Source of the DNA: Cohnella thermotolerans DSM 17683
GTDB lineage: Bacteria; Bacillota; Bacilli; Paenibacillales; Paenibacillaceae
Reading direction: 5' to 3'
DNA: 43,542 bases
NCBI RefSeq assembly: GCF_000429825.1
Contig: NZ_AUCP01000058.1
Location: 1-43,542, forward strand
How positions within the stretch are numbered: the stretch's first letter is position 1; each line of letters starts with the position of its first letter. This document shows positions 40,013 to 43,542 of this stretch, one piece after another. The notes under the pieces were generated by a model that was not told where the DNA came from, did not search any database, and saw nothing but the letters and a program-made list of their open reading frames with translations. The position numbers were made by a program, and so were the translations under genes.

Positions 40013-41161
40013 TTACAGACCTTGATCCGTCGTGCCGGCTCCCTCGTCGAAGCCCTCCAGCGACTCGTCTCCAAGGCCGTCGGCTCCGGCGAACATGCCG
40101 CCGAGCAGATCGTTCAGCTGATCTTCCGGGATGATCTGTTCGGCCTTCGGCTCGCCGAATTCGAACTTCACGTCGCCGTTGATGTCGGTCAGCTCGGATA
40201 CGACTTTGATCGTGCCGCTGCCGGACTGTCCGTTGTCTTCGATCTCGCCCTTCAGCGTGATGTCGCTGTAGCTCGCGTAGCCTTGGTCGTCGATGCCGAA
40301 GTTGACGACGGCGTCCATCGACTTGACCGTCTTGTTGAATTCGGCAAGCGCGTCCTTGATTTCTTGATCCTTGGTCTCGGAGAGCTGCTTCTTCGCCTCG
40401 TCCAGATCCTCCGGCTTCACTTGGAGCAGGTTGCGGTACTCTTCGTTGTTCGCCAGCAGATCGATCACTTCCGGCGCGATGTCCTTAATGAGCGTGTTCA
40501 CGAACGGCTCCACTTGATCCCTGGTCACGTGCAATTGAACGACGCGCTTCAGTTTCTTATCCTCCGGAATACCCGCGTCCTTGGCCTTCGGCTCGGACAA
40601 ATACGTCTTCTCGTCGAGATGCTTGAAGGCGATGCCGTAGACGTCGTTGGTCAGCTTCACCGAGCTGCCGATGTCGATCGTAGACGGCCATTCCGTGCCT
40701 TGCTCCTCGGCCAGCTTCTTCAGGTCGAACTCCACGAACTTGCCCGTGACGTCTTCCGGCAATCCCAGCATCGGAATGTTCGGCACCTGAATCCACATTT
40801 TCTCCTGGTTCATGATCATCGGCACCTGGAACGACATCGCCAGGTCGCCGGATACGCTAATTTTCAATTTGAGCTCGATCAACATCGGATCGGCCCTGTA
40901 GGCACCGGTCCAGCTCAACTCGGCATTCTGAAGCATGCCGATCGCGCCGGCCGCTCCTTCCTCCTGCAAGACTTCCTCGGGCAGCTTCAGATCCTGAATC
41001 TTCAGGCTTCCGCTCAATCCGTAGGACTTCATGTCCGCGGACTTCTCCAGAGCGGCCTGAAGCGAATCCTTCGGCGACTTCGATTCGCTGCAACCCGCGA
41101 GGATCAACGCAAGTGAAAGGAACAAAGACAGAACGGCGACTACACTTTTCCCCTTGAACAA
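40013..41161 (-). CDS. Lipoprotein of unknown function (LppX/LolA-like fold possible)
   Basis: A 382-residue lipoprotein: signal peptide ending in LAGC, then a mature region with alternating strands. Its start ADMKSYGLSGSLKIQDL and repeats of ELKLKISVSGDL, then TLKGEIEDNGQ and TIKVVSEL, look like the half-barrel of DUF6612/LppX-type surface lipoproteins that bind lipid or sit near the wall. The function is not known. Start: the open frame reaches TTG 41179, but GGGGGAG lies seven bases before TTG 41161, which gives a normal signal peptide (FKGKSVVAVLSLFLSLALIL). The acidic C-terminal tail is Gly/Asp/Glu-rich. Confidence 0.75.
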   Translation of the reverse strand: MFKGKSVVAVLSLFLSLALILAGCSESKSPKDSLQAALEKSADMKSYGLSGSLKIQDLKLPEEVLQEEGAAGAIGMLQNAELSWTGAYRADPMLIELKLKISVSGDLAMSFQVPMIMNQEKMWIQVPNIPMLGLPEDVTGKFVEFDLKKLAEEQGTEWPSTIDIGSSVKLTNDVYGIAFKHLDEKTYLSEPKAKDAGIPEDKKLKRVVQLHVTRDQVEPFVNTLIKDIAPEVIDLLANNEEYRNLLQVKPEDLDEAKKQLSETKDQEIKDALAEFNKTVKSMDAVVNFGIDDQGYASYSDITLKGEIEDNGQSGSGTIKVVSELTDINGDVKFEFGEPKAEQIIPEDQLNDLLGGMFAGADGLGDESLEGFDEGAGTTDQGL

Positions 41162-41292
41162 ATCAATAACTCCCCCCAAATCATGACGTTTCAGAAAACG
41201 AAATGCAGGTTTATTGTATCTTAAACCCCTGCACCGGGGAAGTTTTTTTCCTTAAAAAATCATTAAAATGCAAACAAATGGCGGGTGAGTTG

Positions 41293-42198
41293 TCAATGAA
41301 TGTCTTTCTTTTTGAAGCGCCCGCCGCGCACGTCGTGAATATTGCCTACGGCCAGGAAGGCCGCCGGGTCGAGCTCGGTGACGATCGATTTCAACTTGGC
41401 TTCTTCCATACGGGTTACGACCGTAAAAATGACCTGCTTGGAATCCCCGGAATATCCGCCTTCCCCGTTCAGGTAGGTGACGCCCCGGCCGAGACGGCTG
41501 ACGATCGCTTCGCCGATCTCGCGGTAATTTTCGCTAATGACCCAGATCGATTTCGATTCGTCGAAGCCCTCGATTGTGAGATCCATCACCTTAAACGCGA
41601 TAAAATAAGCAATCAGGGAAAACATCGCGTTGTCCCAGCCGAAGACGAGCCCCGCGCTGCCGAGAATGAAGACGTTGATGAACATGACCATCTGGCCGAC
41701 GGAAAACGGCGTTTTCTTGCTGACCATAATCGCCACGACTTCGGTTCCGTCCGTCGTTCCGCCCGAACGGATGACGATACCGACGCCGATGCCGAGCAGA
41801 ATGCCGCCGAAGACGGTGGCCAGCAAGGTTTCGTCGGTAAACGGGTCGACATGATGGAGCAAGGTAGTGGTGACGGACAACGTGACGACGCCGAGCAGCG
41901 TGGATAGCGCGAACGTTTTGCCGATGGATTTGTAGCCTGCAATAAGAAACGGAAGGTTAAGAACGAAGAGGAAAATACCGAGCGGGATATGGGTCAAATG
42001 CGCTCCCATGATCGATAAGCCGGTGATGCCGCCGTCAATAATGTTGTTGGGAATCAGGAAGATTTCCAGGGCGACCCCGGCCAGAACGGCTCCGAAAATA
42101 ATTAAAACGACCCGTTGAGCGATCCCTAAAGGGGTTAGCTTATTGTGCTGAATAGGCTTGGCTTTGACGGCGGATTGAACGGTAGCTGGACTGGTCAT
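41293..42198 (-). CDS. YitT-family membrane protein (DUF161/DUF2179)
   Basis: A 301-residue protein with about six membrane helices (25-220) containing NNIIDGGITGLSIM and FGGILLGIGVGIVIRSGGTTDGTEVVAIM, the repeated DUF161 motifs. A cytoplasmic DUF2179 domain (about 220-295: ESKSIWVISENYREIGEAI) follows. Function unknown; a transport role is suspected. Start: AGGAGG five bases before ATG 42198 is better than GTG 42204, which lies inside it. A near-consensus promoter is at 42229-42257. Confidence 0.88.
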   Translation of the reverse strand: MTSPATVQSAVKAKPIQHNKLTPLGIAQRVVLIIFGAVLAGVALEIFLIPNNIIDGGITGLSIMGAHLTHIPLGIFLFVLNLPFLIAGYKSIGKTFALSTLLGVVTLSVTTTLLHHVDPFTDETLLATVFGGILLGIGVGIVIRSGGTTDGTEVVAIMVSKKTPFSVGQMVMFINVFILGSAGLVFGWDNAMFSLIAYFIAFKVMDLTIEGFDESKSIWVISENYREIGEAIVSRLGRGVTYLNGEGGYSGDSKQVIFTVVTRMEEAKLKSIVTELDPAAFLAVGNIHDVRGGRFKKKDIH

Positions 42199-42228
42199 AG
42201 GCACCTCCTAATATTTTTATATGCTTTT

Positions 42229-42257
42229 ATTATAACAGTGATTTGCCTGCGAGTAAA
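42229..42257 (-). promoter_or_regulatory. SigA-type promoter of the YitT-family gene
   Basis: On the minus strand TTTACT (42252-42257), a 17-bp spacer and TATAAT (42229-42234), about 30 bp before the gene. Confidence 0.7.
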
Positions 42258-42344
42258 ATGAAGCGCTTTCATTGTCATAATGAAGTTAGACTTGTTAACG
42301 CTAAGCTTCCTTTATCACCATGCCATATCGGTTAGCAGCGGCGG

Positions 42345-42366
42345 AAGGCAACGTCGCCGTTGCCTT
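42345..42366. repeat. Perfect nine-pair inverted repeat
   Basis: AAGGCAACG-TCGC-CGTTGCCTT in the gap between the sspP operon terminator and the YitT promoter. There is no T tract, so its role is unclear. Confidence 0.6.
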
Positions 42367-42390
42367 CGGCGTTATCGGTATTTTGCAGAT

Positions 42391-42428
42391 AGAAAAAACA
42401 GCCGGATGCGCATTTGCGCGTTCCGACT
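42391..42428 (-). terminator. Terminator of the sspP operon
   Basis: AGTCGGA with TCCGGCT and inner GCGC/GCGC around AAAT. The minus strand ends GTTTTTTC. Confidence 0.75.
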
Positions 42429-42458
42429 GGTTGGAATTCGATATTTCGATTTGCGATG

Positions 42459-42620
42459 TTAGCCTTCGCCGTTGTTGTGCCGGCTGTGATTGCGGTTCTT
42501 GACCTTTTTGGACCCGGACAGCGGCTCGTTCGGCTGCCGGCCGTTGCCGTCGCGCCGGTCGTGGGCGTGCTCCGAACCGCCCTCCGGGGAGGCCACCGAT
42601 TGCGCTCTTGGTTTGCTCAT
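42459..42620 (-). CDS. sspP: Small acid-soluble spore protein P-type (SspP/CotL)
   Basis: A 53-residue basic peptide. The C-terminal half QPNEPLSGSKKVKNRNHSRH matches the conserved core of SspP (in B. subtilis: QPEPLDGSKKVKNRNHTRQ). The N-terminus is variable. It is made only in the forespore and bound in the spore core; function minor. AAGGAG is ten bases before the ATG and follows the stop of the gene upstream directly, so the two are one operon. It is presumably SigG-dependent, though no promoter was identified. Confidence 0.85.
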   Translation of the reverse strand: MSKPRAQSVASPEGGSEHAHDRRDGNGRQPNEPLSGSKKVKNRNHSRHNNGEG

Positions 42621-42637
42621 GGGTTAGCGTCTCCTTC

Positions 42638-42817
42638 TCAGGTCGTCTTCGGATTCGCCAAGTCCGTCGGATCGTCGTGATTGAGCGCATCCTGGTGACG
42701 GCGATCGTTCGTTTGCTGTTGAATCTGCTGAGCATGATGGCTGTTGACCGGAGCGCGCTCCAGATTCTCCACTACGTTGCTCAAATTTTTATCGGGCATC
42801 CCGTTGGCGTTGGACAT
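42638..42817 (-). CDS. Small hydrophilic protein, probably sporulation-associated
   Basis: A 59-residue protein starting MSNANGMPDKNLSNVVENLE, rich in Asn, Gln, His and Asp, with no hydrophobic segment. AGAGGGGG is six bases before the ATG. Not recognised as a named family. It lies between a 116-residue unknown gene and sspP in one transcription unit, and its stop overlaps the spacing to the sspP ribosome site, so it is probably a spore-related protein too. Confidence 0.6.
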   Translation of the reverse strand: MSNANGMPDKNLSNVVENLERAPVNSHHAQQIQQQTNDRRHQDALNHDDPTDLANPKTT

Positions 42818-42835
42818 GCTCGGCCCCCTCTCTCT

Positions 42836-43186
42836 TCATGCGTGAGTAAAATGATGCAGCGCCTGCGCGCATTCGTGGAGATGCCGCCGGTAATCCGCGA
42901 TCAGCTCCTGCATAACATCCGTGCGCTCGTCCACCGATTGGCCGTCCCTCTCCACGTCCGACAGCTGAATGTCGATCTCCCGGCTGTCCACATATTTGAC
43001 CGAGAAGTCAAATTCCAAGTCCTGCCGTCCCGCGGATTGAATGCGGACGAGCAGCGTATCGGGGTTTTTCTCGTCTTCGGTGACTTCAGCCCGATCTCCA
43101 TCGCGCAGCCGTTCCGGCAGCGTCCGGCGCCAAGCTTCCGCCAGATCCCGCTGGGGAACGGTCAGTTCGTCATACCTCGCCATCAT
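42836..43186 (-). CDS. Conserved hypothetical protein of 116 residues
   Basis: It begins with two Met codons (43186 and 43183) behind GGAGGT; either may be used. The sequence (RYDELTVPQRDLAEAWRRTL, then DLEFDFSVKYVDSREIDIQLSDVERDG and a helical end with HHFTHA) is a compact mixed alpha/beta protein without motifs I can name. The open frame extends to 43450 but only these starts have a ribosome site. First of a likely three-gene operon with the 59-residue protein and sspP. Confidence 0.65.
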   Translation of the reverse strand: MMARYDELTVPQRDLAEAWRRTLPERLRDGDRAEVTEDEKNPDTLLVRIQSAGRQDLEFDFSVKYVDSREIDIQLSDVERDGQSVDERTDVMQELIADYRRHLHECAQALHHFTHA

Positions 43187-43314
43187 CGACACCTCCGCTC
43201 CGTTAGGTTGGCCCGGGACGCATTCGTTCATGCACCCCTTTACCGGAACGTTTGTTCGATGTATGACAGAGGGGCTAAGATCCCATATCCTCCAATCCGG
43301 AAGGAGTTTGTGCC

Positions 43315-43494
43315 CTGAGTTCAGACACGGCTTTACTCGTAATCGATGTGCAAGTCGGCATGTTCCCCGAGAACGATCCGGTCTATGCAGGAGACCGGCT
43401 GGTTTGCGGCGTTTGCGAGGATGGCGAATGCGGCCGATATCGCATTTCAATAAGAAAAACGCCTGGCGGCGTCCTTTTAAGTTCGTTCAACTGA
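43315..43494 (+). pseudogene. N-terminal remnant of an isochorismatase-like hydrolase
   Basis: AAGGAG at 43301-43306 is followed eight bases later by CTG, then SSDTALLVIDVQVGMFPEND and VYAGDRLV. This is the start of isochorismatase-like cysteine hydrolases, with the catalytic Asp of VIDVQ. After about residue 32 the similarity ends; another frame (AAFARMANAADIAFQ, then stop) looks like the next piece but breaks off as well. The CTG start would be unusual. I read it as a decayed gene rather than a short peptide. Confidence 0.5.
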
Positions 43495-43513
43495 GTTCAT
43501 ACGTGTAAAATGG

Positions 43514-43542
43514 CCGGGTGTGGGAGAAAAACTTATACCCGG
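43514..43542. repeat. Inverted repeat at the right edge
   Basis: CCGGGT (43514-43519) and ACCCGG (43537-43542). The window ends here, so the full structure cannot be judged. Confidence 0.3.

Noticed and set aside
41219-41260. Plus-strand hairpin with T tract (ACCCC...GGGG, then TTTTTTT)
   Set aside because: No plus-strand gene ends here; only four certain pairs.
42280-42458. Small frames beside the sspP terminator
   Set aside because: No ribosome site and no match to the spore germination families they vaguely resemble.

Overview
The window comes from a GC-rich, spore-forming, motile, low-molecular-weight-thiol-using Firmicute, most likely a member of the Paenibacillaceae (Paenibacillus/Cohnella type). 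The case rests on an SspP-type spore protein, a Spo0E-like phosphatase, a RacA-like protein, the yojF-bshB2 bacillithiol pair, MotAB behind a SigD-like promoter, strong AGGAGG ribosome sites and frequent GTG/TTG starts. Most of it is ordinary chromosomal DNA. Two AT-rich islets stand out: about 14.7-15.4 kb and 26.4-27.7 kb.

Layout. 0-7 kb: a phytanoyl-CoA dioxygenase remnant, an MFS transporter plus sulfurtransferase operon, a GNAT acetyltransferase, a zinc-ribbon protein, a pterin dehydratase, motAB, a repeat-bearing gap and a glucosaminidase-like protein. 7-13.3 kb: tadA (behind a cluster of DnaA-box-like sites) converging on a Spo0E-like gene, then a two-component system followed by an FtsX-type ABC transporter whose promoter carries a TTACA-N4-TGTAA operator overlapping the kinase stop codon. 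13.3-18.8 kb: a LacI regulator, tRNA-Arg(CCU), an AT-rich DUF2089/membrane-protein pair, a RacA-like protein, an acyl-CoA-dehydrogenase-like enzyme, bshB2-yojF and a DUF2905 protein. 18.7-21.6 kb: a SIR2-HerA pair, matching the known Nezha anti-phage system. 21.7-25.5 kb: a heterodimeric ABC exporter preceded by a promoter, a 26-codon leader peptide and an intrinsic terminator, which is the layout of ribosome-mediated attenuation.

25.6-28.3 kb: an Hsp20 gene, then the most unusual piece. An AT-rich DUF3800 gene (RNase H-like fold family) is followed by two tandem copies of a structured RNA element whose outer stems covary. On the opposite strand the copies have a near-consensus promoter containing a LexA-type GAAC-N4-GTTC box and a hairpin-T7 terminator, so a convergent, possibly SOS-controlled RNA of about 290 nt is predicted. 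The unit is bracketed by a 17-18 bp direct repeat. DUF3800-associated RNAs have been noted before, as far as I recall, but an SOS-controlled convergent arrangement is not something I know as described.

28.2-37 kb: an operon for peptide-type uptake and hydrolysis (S15/CocE hydrolase, HAD protein, substrate-binding lipoprotein, two permeases, two ATPases), with a leader hairpin before the first gene and a broken metallophosphoesterase at its end; then tRNA-Pro(CGG). 37-43.5 kb: an HxlR regulator divergent from an MFS transporter with GTAC palindromes between them, a YvgN-like aldo-keto reductase, a lipoprotein, a YitT-family membrane protein, a small sporulation operon ending in sspP, and a decayed isochorismatase start. 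All assignments come from reading the sequence; no database search was run.
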